From positions 1-6,103 of the forward strand of contig JANNRW010000164.1 in NCBI GenBank assembly GCA_031401815.1: 6,103 nt of DNA, read 5' to 3'. The position numbers were made by a program, and so were the translations under genes. The stretch is from JANNRW01 sp031401815 (GTDB taxonomy: Bacteria > Desulfobacterota > Desulfuromonadia > Geobacterales > DSM-12255). The notes beneath the pieces were generated by a model. The model worked only from the letters and a program-made list of their open reading frames with translations. It searched no databases and had not been told where the DNA came from. This document shows positions 1-6,077 of the stretch, piece by piece; positions within the stretch are counted from its first letter, which is position 1, and every line of letters starts with the position of its first letter.

Positions 1-1367
1 ACGTTGGCTTCGCCCTTGATGTCCGGTATGAGCAGCTTCTTTTCCTTGAGCAGTGATGGTGTGATCCGGTCGATAGTCCGATACCATCTCTGAGGGTTCC
101 GCCTGGCGCAGTTTCTCGCTAGGATTACGTCCTGCCTTGTCTCGAAATACCTTTTCAGCTTCGGAAAACTGTCGAGATCGACGACAGTGCCGTCGTCATT
201 GAAGGGAATCACCACCCCCAGACCTTGCCATTTTACCGAGCCCGACACAATATCCTTTGTCGTTACCAATGGCAGTTTCCGATCCGGCTCAACGTCAAGC
301 TCATCGAATCTGCCGATGTAAGCCTTGTCAGCACCGGTAGCAACACCAATCCCCACCTTGCAACCCACCTCCTCCAGCAGCGGAAACAGCGCCTCAAGTT
401 TCCGCACAATGTTCAACTGATCCAGCGAATCGAGAATCCAAGGCTCGCTGCCACTGATGACGTTTCCCACCTCTATGACCGGAACAGGAGACTTACCATC
501 TCCCCCGGCAAGTGCTGTGGCTAGCCGATCCAGCACTGCAGCCTCTACTTTTGGCCTATGAGCAATCCTGGTTTTTCCGCCTTTCTCCCGAGCAATGACG
601 AAAATTGCCGGGTAGGCAGACACCTCACTTAGAAAGGCCTGAGTATCTACCATATCAACGTAATATTTAAGGTGATATCCCCTGGAAACCAGGGCTCTGA
701 GCGGCCCGCCGTACTTGTTCTTCATCCAGCGGTCGGCGCAGATGAAGCCGAGGGGTGCGCCATCTTTTAGGAGTTTCAGACTTCTTTCGATAAATGGAAT
801 ATATAGGTCGGCACGGTCATAGATGGTCTCGTAGCGGGAGCGGTACTCCGCCATCAGCCGCTCTGGAATCAGCTCCTGTCTGACATAGGGAGGATTGCCG
901 ACGACAAAGTCAAACCGGAAACGGATGTCGGCAAGAAGAAAGTCGTCATTTCTGAGCCAATCGCCGAGAAGAGAGCAGATTTGCTCAGCTTCGAAGCTGA
1001 ATCGTAACAACAACTCCGTAAGTCGTCCAACTGCCTCCTCAGCGGCGGCAGGATCGATCTCAAACCCCATGATTGCGCTCCGTAAGTCGGGGACGGCAGT
1101 AGCAACTTTGTTCGTGCTTAGGTATGACGTGACAAGCCTTTCGACCGCCCGGACAAGAAAGTCACCGTTGCCGAAAGATGGTTCAAGAAGAGTGTATTGA
1201 TGGAGGGGGCGGTCAGGAAGATACCCGACCAGGTTTAGAATGAAATCGACCGTTTCCAGACGGGTATATATAGCGCCACGCGCTCTCCCCGTGGGTATAT
1301 TCGCTTGCGGATGAGTGCCGTGAGGATTCCAAAGGGCAAGTTGTTCAAATACGCTATTTTCGTACAT
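1..1367 (-). CDS. N6-adenine DNA methyltransferase, Eco57I/TaqI-like (partial, C-terminus beyond left edge)
   Basis: This is the N-terminal 455 codons of a probable type II DNA methyltransferase that transfers a methyl group from S-adenosylmethionine to N6 of adenine in a specific site. The reading frame is open from the ATG at 1367 to the window edge. Seen in order: an N-terminal segment with YTRLETVDFI (residues 34-43); SAM-binding motif I, LEPSFGNGDF (61-70); GFEIDP (101-106), where motif II is expected; the catalytic NPPY (158-161); GFICADRWM (207-215); then IGVATGADKAYIG (340-352) and KLLIPDIKG (444-452), which resemble the start of a target-recognition region in TaqI/Eco57I-type enzymes. 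The order motif I then NPPY indicates gamma-class architecture. An in-frame TAA lies 36 nt upstream of the ATG. The ribosome binding site is weak. The catalytic domain is complete, but the missing end hides whether the protein is a stand-alone methylase or a methylase-endonuclease fusion. The recognition site cannot be read from sequence. Confidence 0.9.
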   Translation of the reverse strand, partial: MYENSVFEQLALWNPHGTHPQANIPTGRARGAIYTRLETVDFILNLVGYLPDRPLHQYTLLEPSFGNGDFLVRAVERLVTSYLSTNKVATAVPDLRSAIMGFEIDPAAAEEAVGRLTELLLRFSFEAEQICSLLGDWLRNDDFLLADIRFRFDFVVGNPPYVRQELIPERLMAEYRSRYETIYDRADLYIPFIERSLKLLKDGAPLGFICADRWMKNKYGGPLRALVSRGYHLKYYVDMVDTQAFLSEVSAYPAIFVIAREKGGKTRIAHRPKVEAAVLDRLATALAGGDGKSPVPVIEVGNVISGSEPWILDSLDQLNIVRKLEALFPLLEEVGCKVGIGVATGADKAYIGRFDELDVEPDRKLPLVTTKDIVSGSVKWQGLGVVIPFNDDGTVVDLDSFPKLKRYFETRQDVILARNCARRNPQRWYRTIDRITPSLLKEKKLLIPDIKGEAN

Positions 1368-1565
1368 TATCAACCAGTCTATTGAATTTTGGGTATCTTA
1401 GACGTGGCAAGGGTGATTTGCAAGCTTTCGCGCAGATTCGCCTTCTGTGTAATCACCTCCAGCCGGCATCTCCTGCTCCACCAGCTTTTCGCCTTTGACT
1501 GCTCTTCGAGGAACTTCCGGCGCTCGTATAGCTTATGGACGATTTCCGGTCGAGAAACTCTTCCT
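1368..1565 (-). other. Intergenic stretch with a possible degenerate gene tail
   Basis: This is the unique part of the 427-bp gap between the methyltransferase start and the SEC-C stop. It holds the candidate promoter and, on the minus strand, an open frame ending in TAG at 1381-1379. That frame reads like helical, charged protein over its last 60 or so residues (for example VHKLYERRKFLEEQSKAK). Its only upstream start, a GTG at 1627, lies inside the palindromic repeat, so the frame as it stands is unlikely to be a gene. A neighbouring frame continues plausibly after the lysine-rich stretch (KLVEQEMPAGG, ending in TAA at 1400-1398), as if a frameshift had broken an older coding end. I recognise no family. 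It could be a decayed gene tail or chance. Confidence 0.2.
1395..1423 (-). promoter_or_regulatory. Candidate sigma70-type promoter for the methyltransferase gene
   Basis: On the minus strand a -35-like TTGCAA (1423-1418) is separated by exactly 17 nt from a -10-like TAAGAT (1400-1395). Each box matches consensus at four of six positions. Transcription would start near 1388, giving a leader of about 20 nt before the ATG at 1367. The position fits, since it is the only well-spaced pair I found in this gap. Two four-of-six boxes can occur by chance, so this is a prediction from spacing and position only. Confidence 0.35.
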
Positions 1566-1602
1566 GCGCCCCTTAAGGGCGCTCTATTTTCGTGCTTTGA
1601 TT

Positions 1603-1638
1603 CCGGGGGTTGCCGCTTCGCGGCCACCCCCGGCTAAT
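1603..1638 (-). repeat. REP-like hairpin unit a, copy 1
   Basis: Read on the minus strand: foot ATTAG, outer arm CCGGGGGT, mismatch base G, inner arm GCCGC, loop GAA, inner arm GCGGC, mismatch base A, outer arm ACCCCCGG. This gives an 8-bp stem, one G-A mismatch, a 5-bp stem and a three-base loop, 36 nt in all. The same plan occurs at 3346-3381 and, inverted with a different upper stem, at 1711-1746. Confidence 0.85.
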
Positions 1639-1710
1639 TTCCATCTGCCCTTTCAGGGCAAAACATGTATGCGCCTTTTTACGCTTCTCGGCTTGGAAGG
1701 CCGGATGGAT

Positions 1711-1746
1711 ATTAGCCGGGGGTAAATCTGGAAGATTAACCCCCGG
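1711..1746 (+). repeat. REP-like hairpin unit b, copy 1, inverted relative to unit a
   Basis: Read on the plus strand: foot ATTAG, outer arm CCGGGGGT, mismatch A, inner arm AATCT, loop GGA, inner arm AGATT, mismatch A, outer arm ACCCCCGG. The foot and outer stem are identical to unit a. The five-pair upper stem has a wholly different sequence that still pairs perfectly, and the total length is again 36 nt. It faces unit a in inverted orientation, with about 70 bp between the two feet. Confidence 0.85.
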
Positions 1747-1794
1747 ATCTTGATATTCCTGCGGGCTTACCCCCGGAATGGATGTCCCCCGTCT

Positions 1795-3162
1795 TTATGC
1801 TTCCCGCTCCAACCCAAGTTTATCCCAAAGAAACCCGAAATCGAACGGTTCCCCTCCCTGATCCCGGACACGGCGCGCCTCACCATGTTCGTAGGACTTG
1901 AGGAGTTCAATCACCGCCAGACGGCCATTTTTCGTTTTGAGCGCCTGCCGGGGGGTCTTGTTTCCCAATACCGGTATGATCTCCTCGGTCCAGTTGGCGT
2001 AAAAACTGGTCAGGTAGTTGTGGATCAGCTGAGCCGCTATCTCCGGCGGAATGTCCGCCTTCGGTGCGGTCGGAGCCGACTCTCTGGCCTTCTCGGAGCG
2101 AGGATCTTGCATCTCTCTGATCCGGTAATTAAGGGCTTTACCGGCCAGCTTCTCCAGCCACTGCCGCGCCTCGTCAGCCAGCTTCACAGTCCGGCAGAAG
2201 ACCTCCAGTTTGTCGGCTCCCTTGGGATTAAGCCTGGCCCGCGACCGTCGCATCTCGCCTTCAAGCGGCGTAAAACGTACCCACCCCTCCTTCCGGTTCC
2301 CCTCGACATCGGCCTGCACGGCCAAAAGCGTTTCCAGTCCCTGCCAGTCATTAACCCGGTAATGGTCGGTGGTCAGCATGATCTGTTCGCCGGTGGAGGT
2401 ATCCACCAGTGTGGGGATTGGACGCTTGACAATCAGCCCCTCCAGCCAATGTCTGGTTATATGGCAACTGACCACTTCCCGGGCCAGTTCCGAGTCCCAT
2501 GCGACACCCTTCATCTCTCGGAGAATCTCATCCCGGCAGGCAATGGCAGCGTCACGGACAAACGTATAACCCGCGCCGGTCATGACAAAACCGTTGTCGC
2601 TCCGGACGAGACGAGTACCGAAAATATCCAGTCGAACCAGAGTACGCGACGCCGTCTTTTCGCTGACCCAGACGGGCGGCTCATCGGGTCGCAGGAGATC
2701 AGCCAGCTCCATCCCCTCGCCAGGGTTAACTTTCCGGACTTCATAAAGACTCAATGAGCGCTCTCCCAATCTCTTGATCCAATCCCTGCTCACAGGCGAC
2801 AGTTGAGGACCGCCGGAACCAAGGAGCAGTTCCCGCGCCCGAGTCCTCTTCCCCTTCACTTCAAGAAAAGCGTCACAGATGAGCCATTCACAGGTGTTGA
2901 TATGGACCATCTCCTGAAAATCAGGAGACAACTTGCTCATCAGATCCCGCTCATCCACTTCAAGCGCTCCGAAAAACTCGGCGTCGAGGGCCTCGGAAAT
3001 CTGCTCATGGTAATGCTGCGACAGCCACTCAAGGGCTTGCGACACTGCCGAACCCTCTTCCCTGTGGCGCGTTGCGAGTTCATTTTCCTTCATCAGGCAG
3101 CATTTTTTGAATTTTCTGCCGCTGCCGCAAGGGCCTGGGTCGTTACGTACGATTTTATCCAT
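1795..3162 (-). CDS. SEC-C motif protein of unknown function
   Basis: This is a 455-residue, probably cytoplasmic protein with no signal peptide or membrane segment. The N-terminus (residues 7-22, NDPGPCGSGRKFKKCC) is a SEC-C motif, the small zinc-binding module first known from the SecA C-terminus and found fused to many uncharacterised proteins. The usual motif is CPCGSG...CC. Here the first cysteine is Gly10 (codon GGC), leaving Cys12, Cys21 and Cys22. The middle (about 40-345) is not recognised. Near the C-terminus, residues 391-424 (WTEEIIPVLGNKTPRQALKT and following) resemble a short conserved block I associate with other SEC-C proteins and, more loosely, with Xre/MbcA/ParS-type toxin-binding domains. 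That resemblance is weak. I chose the ATG at 3162 over one at 3213 because AAGGA sits 7 nt before it and the motif follows at once, as usual. The gene lies between two repeat copies and looks richer in G+C than recJ. Its function is unknown. Confidence 0.85.
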   Translation of the reverse strand: MDKIVRNDPGPCGSGRKFKKCCLMKENELATRHREEGSAVSQALEWLSQHYHEQISEALDAEFFGALEVDERDLMSKLSPDFQEMVHINTCEWLICDAFLEVKGKRTRARELLLGSGGPQLSPVSRDWIKRLGERSLSLYEVRKVNPGEGMELADLLRPDEPPVWVSEKTASRTLVRLDIFGTRLVRSDNGFVMTGAGYTFVRDAAIACRDEILREMKGVAWDSELAREVVSCHITRHWLEGLIVKRPIPTLVDTSTGEQIMLTTDHYRVNDWQGLETLLAVQADVEGNRKEGWVRFTPLEGEMRRSRARLNPKGADKLEVFCRTVKLADEARQWLEKLAGKALNYRIREMQDPRSEKARESAPTAPKADIPPEIAAQLIHNYLTSFYANWTEEIIPVLGNKTPRQALKTKNGRLAVIELLKSYEHGEARRVRDQGGEPFDFGFLWDKLGLEREA

Positions 3163-3169
3163 GGGAAAT

Positions 3170-3174
3170 TCCTT
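3170..3174 (-). promoter_or_regulatory. Ribosome binding site that sets the SEC-C gene start
   Basis: AAGGA on the minus strand is followed by a 7-nt spacer (ATTTCCC) and the ATG at 3162. This supports the internal start over the in-frame ATG at 3213. The longer form would add 17 residues, including several His and Arg plus one Cys, ahead of the SEC-C motif. Confidence 0.7.
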
Positions 3175-3307
3175 TTTCTTATGAAAATTGCAGTGGCAGC
3201 CCCGTAATCGCAATCGCTCTACCCCCGCGCCGCCTCAACTCCCATCCTTGCCGTAAACCCGACAAAGAAGCTCCTGATGCTGGTCAACTCCACGGTTCCC
3301 TCTTCCG

Positions 3308-3444
3308 GCGCCCCTCCAGGGCGCTTCTTTTTGTGTTTCTTGATTCCGGGGGTTGCCGCGTTGCGGCTACCCCCGGCTAATTTCTGTAGCCCCTTCAGGG
3401 CATAAATCTTGGATATTCCTGTGGGCTGACCCCCGGAAAGGATG
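3308..3444. repeat. Palindromic intergenic repeat, copy 2 (short form)
   Basis: This is a second copy of the repeat at 1566-1784, in the same orientation, beginning one base beyond the CDF stop codon. Order: hairpin GCGCCC/GGGCGC with loop CTCCA (3308-3324); a T-rich linker; a REP-like hairpin on the minus strand (3346-3381); hairpin GCCC/GGGC with loop CTTCA (3389-3401); and the conserved tail ending ACCCCCGGAAAGGATG (3429-3444). The three bases TAA (3403-3405) replace the 86-bp segment 1661-1746 of copy 1. The hairpin arms are preserved, while loops and linkers have drifted between copies. Confidence 0.85.
3346..3381 (-). repeat. REP-like hairpin unit a, copy 2
   Basis: Read on the minus strand: foot ATTAG, outer arm CCGGGGGT, mismatch A, inner arm GCCGC, loop AAC, inner arm GCGGC, mismatch A, outer arm ACCCCCGG. 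Within the 31-nt hairpin it differs from the copy 1 unit at three positions only: two in the loop and one at the mismatch base. No paired position has changed. Confidence 0.85.
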
Positions 3445-3445
3445 C

Positions 3446-4345
3446 CTACAGCCTGATGAGATCTTCGTGAACTTCTTCATGCGGATTGATATGAATCATC
3501 ACATCTCCGACATTCGGATAATGATCGAAAATCGCTTTTTTCACAGCTGTGGCGATTGCGTGGGACTCTTTGACAGTCATATCCGGATCCATCTCGAGTT
3601 TCAGATCGATTATCAGATACTGCCCGGAGCGGCGTCCACGAATCTCATGCACATGCTCGACACCCGAAACCCCTTCGGATAGACGGGTAATCGTCTCCAG
3701 CAGGCCATCATCAGGCAGGCCATCCATCAGATCATGAGCCGCCGAGCTGAATGTCTCCCAGCCTATGTGAAAGATAAACAGGGAGGTGATGGCAGCTGCT
3801 ACCGGATCCATGATCGAAACGCCGAAAAAGGCTCCGGTCACCCCGACAAGCGTAGCTATGGAGGTAATCGCGTCTTTTCGATGATCTTTGGCAACGGCAA
3901 GCAGCGCCGGACTGGCCAGATGACCCCCTGTTTTCATAGTGAAACGGTAGAGCCGCTCCTTGATTATGATTGTCACAAGAGCCGCAGCTACGGCAACAAG
4001 CTGGGGTGGTTGATAACTGGCGGTTGTTATGGTAACTCCCGCCTTGTAGAGAATCCAGCCGCCCGTCGCAAATATTACCAGAGAGACTAATATGGCGGAA
4101 AGGCTCTCTGCGCGGCCATGGCCATAGGGGTGATCCTTGTCGAACGGCTTGCGTCCGATGTTGAGAGCGATCATGGTGGAGAGAATGGCGACAAAATCGC
4201 AGGCGCTCTCTATGCCGTCGGCGAAAACCGCCTCTGAATTGCCGAAATGTCCTGCAAGGAGCTTCACCCCCATAAGCAGTGCATTAATCCAGAAGCCGAT
4301 TTTCATGATCCGGTCTGCTTCTCCGAATCGCTCTGCCCTCTCCAT
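3446..4345 (-). CDS. Cation diffusion facilitator (CDF) family metal transporter, Mn/Fe-type site predicted
   Basis: This 299-residue inner-membrane antiporter is expected to export divalent metal in exchange for protons. It has the usual CDF length and layout: about six membrane segments (roughly 14-32, 39-58, 82-100, 115-130, 158-176, 178-196), the conserved DHPYGHGRAE loop (71-80) after the second segment, DLMDG (205-209) after the last, and a cytoplasmic C-terminal domain (about 215-290) of the dimerising zinc-transporter type, with VEHVHEIRGRRSG and DVMIHINPH. The transport-site positions read E46-x3-D50 in segment 2 and D154-x3-D158 in segment 5. Zinc exporters usually have histidine at one or both first positions, so an all-carboxylate site points to Mn or Fe; this is inference. 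The start codon overlaps the recJ stop by one base (TGATG), and AAGGAG lies 6 nt upstream inside recJ. Family assignment is firm; metal specificity is not. Confidence 0.93.
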   Translation of the reverse strand: MERAERFGEADRIMKIGFWINALLMGVKLLAGHFGNSEAVFADGIESACDFVAILSTMIALNIGRKPFDKDHPYGHGRAESLSAILVSLVIFATGGWILYKAGVTITTASYQPPQLVAVAAALVTIIIKERLYRFTMKTGGHLASPALLAVAKDHRKDAITSIATLVGVTGAFFGVSIMDPVAAAITSLFIFHIGWETFSSAAHDLMDGLPDDGLLETITRLSEGVSGVEHVHEIRGRRSGQYLIIDLKLEMDPDMTVKESHAIATAVKKAIFDHYPNVGDVMIHINPHEEVHEDLIRL

Positions 4346-6066
4346 CAGATACTCCTTGCCTGGCGGATCCCTTTAAGCCGAAGCTGAAGCAGTTTTCTGC
4401 CATTCCACCCATTTATATCAGGTGTAAATGCAATATCAATCAGATCTCCGGTTTTTGCTTCACCGGCCATGCCAAACCCGATGGCTTCAAACTCCCTACC
4501 TCCCGAGACAACTCTCATTTTAAGATGCAGATCTTTCAATGTTCGAGCTTCGAGGACTTTTGCTCCTGCGAGCATGAAAACCGGTTCCGGATTCCCCATA
4601 CCAAAAGGTCTTAGCCGCTCCAGCGAGTTTACCAGCTCAATTGAAATCTCTTCCGGCATCAGCTCTGAATCAATCGTCAGGAGAGGGATCATATCGTCAT
4701 TGCAAAGTTTATGGGCGGCAACAGCTTTAAACTCCTCGGCAAAAGCAGGAATGTCAGCCTCGTTCACTGTCAGCCCGGCAGCCTGGCGATGCCCGCCAAA
4801 TCTGACCAGACCACCTGATGCTGCTTTAATTGCTTCATAGAGATGAAATGCCGGAATGCTTCGTCCCGACCCTTTGCCAATTCCATCCTGAACCGCTATA
4901 AGGATGGTCGGACGGTGAAAGAGCTCAACAATCCTGGATGCAACTATACCAATGACACCCGGATGCCACTTTCGGGAAGAAAGTACTATCGAGCATCCGC
5001 TCTTTAACGACTCATCGCTGTTCACCATTGCCACAGCATCTGCAAGCATCTCTTTTTCTATCTGCTGCCGCTCCCTGTTGGCAGCATCAAGCTCGGTTGC
5101 AATTGAAGCAGCCACTTCCGGATCACAAGAGAGTAAAAGCTCTACCCCGCGTCTGGCATCATCAAGACGTCCGGCTGCGTTCAGCCTTGGTGCAAGCCTG
5201 AAACCTACAGCACCGGAGTTGACGTCACCCTCTACATCAGCAGCTTTTTTGAGAGCAATAACACCAATCCGCTCTGAAAAGCTCAACTCTTTCAGTCCGA
5301 AGGTGGCAATTATCCTGTTTTCACTCAGAAGCGGCACCAGATCGGCAATCGTACCAAGTGCAACCAGATCCAGATATCTGCGAAGATTCGGTTCCGGATT
5401 AAGATCGAATAGACCTTCAGCTCTCAGCAGGCTTCTTACTGCCATAACCAGCTTGAAGGCGAGTCCAACCCCGGCGAGCTGCCGAAAGGGGGAATTGCAC
5501 CCCTTTTGCAGCGGATTTATTACTGCAAGAGCTTCAGGCAGCTCTTCACCGGGAGTATGGTGGTCTGTAATTATCAGATCAATCCCGAGCTTTTGGCAGT
5601 AACGAGCCTCCCTGATTGAAGTGATGCCGCAGTCAACGGTTATCAGCAGGGTTGCTCCAAGAGCAAGAGCTTCGTCAACCCCCTCTGTTGAGAGCCCATA
5701 ACCATCTTCAAGTCTTAAAGGGATGACATGGCAGACAGCAATACCGACATCTCTGAAAAAACTCTCCAGCAGGGCGACCGATGTTATTCCGTCAACATCA
5801 TAATCACCATGGATGCAGACTTTTTCGCCACTTCTCCTGGCTTTAACAACCCTTTCAGCAGCAGCAGACATCCCCTTGAGAAGAAACGGATCACTTACGC
5901 CTGCAAGTGACGGAGAGAGAAAAAGTGCCGCCTCCTCTGGTGAAGTTATGGCACGCTGGACAAGGAGCCTTGAGAGAATCGTCGGAGTTCCACTCTCCTG
6001 TAACCTGCCGGCTACAACCGGATCAAATTCATTTATGCGCCAGAGGCGCTCTGTTACCTGACTCAT
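4345..6066 (-). CDS. recJ: Single-stranded-DNA-specific exonuclease RecJ
   Basis: RecJ degrades single-stranded DNA 5' to 3' in the cytoplasm, acting in RecF-pathway recombination, mismatch repair and base excision repair. The 573-residue protein is full length for the family. DHH-domain motifs are all present: DYDVDG (88-93), VDCGIT (144-149), TDHHTPGEELPEA (168-179), LAGVGLAFKL (197-206), LGTIADLVPL (237-246). The linker APRLNAAGRLDDA (292-304) and DHHA1-type signatures follow: WHPGVIGIVASRI (367-379), GKGSGRS (397-403) and GGHRQAAG (424-431). Last comes the C-terminal oligonucleotide-binding part with RPFGMGNPEP (486-495). No catalytic residue appears missing. The ATG at 6066 is preceded by GAGG with a 7-nt spacer. 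The stop overlaps the CDF start by one base. A terminator-like hairpin stands immediately upstream. Confidence 0.97.
   Translation of the reverse strand: MSQVTERLWRINEFDPVVAGRLQESGTPTILSRLLVQRAITSPEEAALFLSPSLAGVSDPFLLKGMSAAAERVVKARRSGEKVCIHGDYDVDGITSVALLESFFRDVGIAVCHVIPLRLEDGYGLSTEGVDEALALGATLLITVDCGITSIREARYCQKLGIDLIITDHHTPGEELPEALAVINPLQKGCNSPFRQLAGVGLAFKLVMAVRSLLRAEGLFDLNPEPNLRRYLDLVALGTIADLVPLLSENRIIATFGLKELSFSERIGVIALKKAADVEGDVNSGAVGFRLAPRLNAAGRLDDARRGVELLLSCDPEVAASIATELDAANRERQQIEKEMLADAVAMVNSDESLKSGCSIVLSSRKWHPGVIGIVASRIVELFHRPTILIAVQDGIGKGSGRSIPAFHLYEAIKAASGGLVRFGGHRQAAGLTVNEADIPAFAEEFKAVAAHKLCNDDMIPLLTIDSELMPEEISIELVNSLERLRPFGMGNPEPVFMLAGAKVLEARTLKDLHLKMRVVSGGREFEAIGFGMAGEAKTGDLIDIAFTPDINGWNGRKLLQLRLKGIRQARSI
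4352..4357 (-). promoter_or_regulatory. Ribosome binding site of the CDF gene, inside the recJ coding end
   Basis: AAGGAG on the minus strand, 6 nt before the CDF ATG, lies within the last codons of recJ. Together with the TGATG overlap this indicates that ribosomes finishing recJ can restart on the transporter gene. Confidence 0.75.
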
Positions 6067-6077
6067 GCCAAAACCTC

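Larger units (their letters stand above)
1566..1784. repeat. Palindromic intergenic repeat, copy 1 (long form, two inverted REP-like units)
   Basis: This composite repeat starts 11 bp beyond the stop codon of the SEC-C gene. Plus-strand order: hairpin GCGCCC/GGGCGC with loop CTTAA (1566-1582); a T-rich linker; a 36-nt REP-like hairpin on the minus strand (1603-1638); hairpin TGCCC/GGGCA (1646-1660); a spacer with a small hairpin CGGCTT/AGGCCG, loop GGA (one G-T wobble), around 1689-1703; a second REP-like hairpin on the plus strand (1711-1746); and a conserved tail ending ACCCCCGGAATGGATG (1769-1784). Copy 2 at 3308 has the same order but lacks 1661-1746. No protein or transposase is encoded. 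The layout resembles BIME/REP elements. Which repeat family it belongs to cannot be settled without a genome search. Confidence 0.85.

Noticed and set aside
869..1105. Short minus-strand open frame within the methylase gene
   Set aside because: It is out of frame with the methylase, whose frame carries motif I and NPPY across the same DNA.
1750..2757. Long plus-strand open frame (335 codons) opposite the SEC-C gene
   Set aside because: It starts inside the repeat and lies antisense to a gene with a recognisable SEC-C motif and good ribosome binding site. Its own translation shows no family features and reads as a complementary-strand shadow of GC-rich coding DNA.
3163..3213. N-terminal extension of the SEC-C protein from an ATG at 3213
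   Set aside because: The ATG at 3162 has AAGGA at a 7-nt spacing and places the SEC-C motif at the usual N-terminal position; the extension has no such support.
3219..3307. Minus-strand open frame ending in TAG at 3219 (TVELTSIRSFFVGF and following)
   Set aside because: It is open for about 30 codons after leaving the repeat, has no start outside the repeat and matches no family I know. It may be a fossil tail, but it is too short to support as a gene.
3308..3345. Hairpin GCGCCC/GGGCGC plus T-rich tail as a plus-strand terminator
   Set aside because: The shape fits, but no plus-strand gene ends here. The tail is interrupted by G and C in both copies, and the hairpin is a fixed part of the repeat.
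1566..3444. Repeats as integron attC sites with the SEC-C gene as a cassette
   Set aside because: The gene-then-palindrome layout is suggestive, but I find no RYYYAAC/GTTRRRY core pairs, no integrase and no attI. The internal hairpins are regular REP-like units rather than attC stems with extrahelical bases.
1566..3444. CRISPR array
   Set aside because: There are only two composite repeat copies of unequal length, separated by a whole gene, with no regular short spacers.
4952..5602. Plus-strand open frame of 216 codons opposite recJ
   Set aside because: It is antisense to conserved RecJ motifs, and its serine/alanine-rich translation is typical of a reverse-strand shadow.
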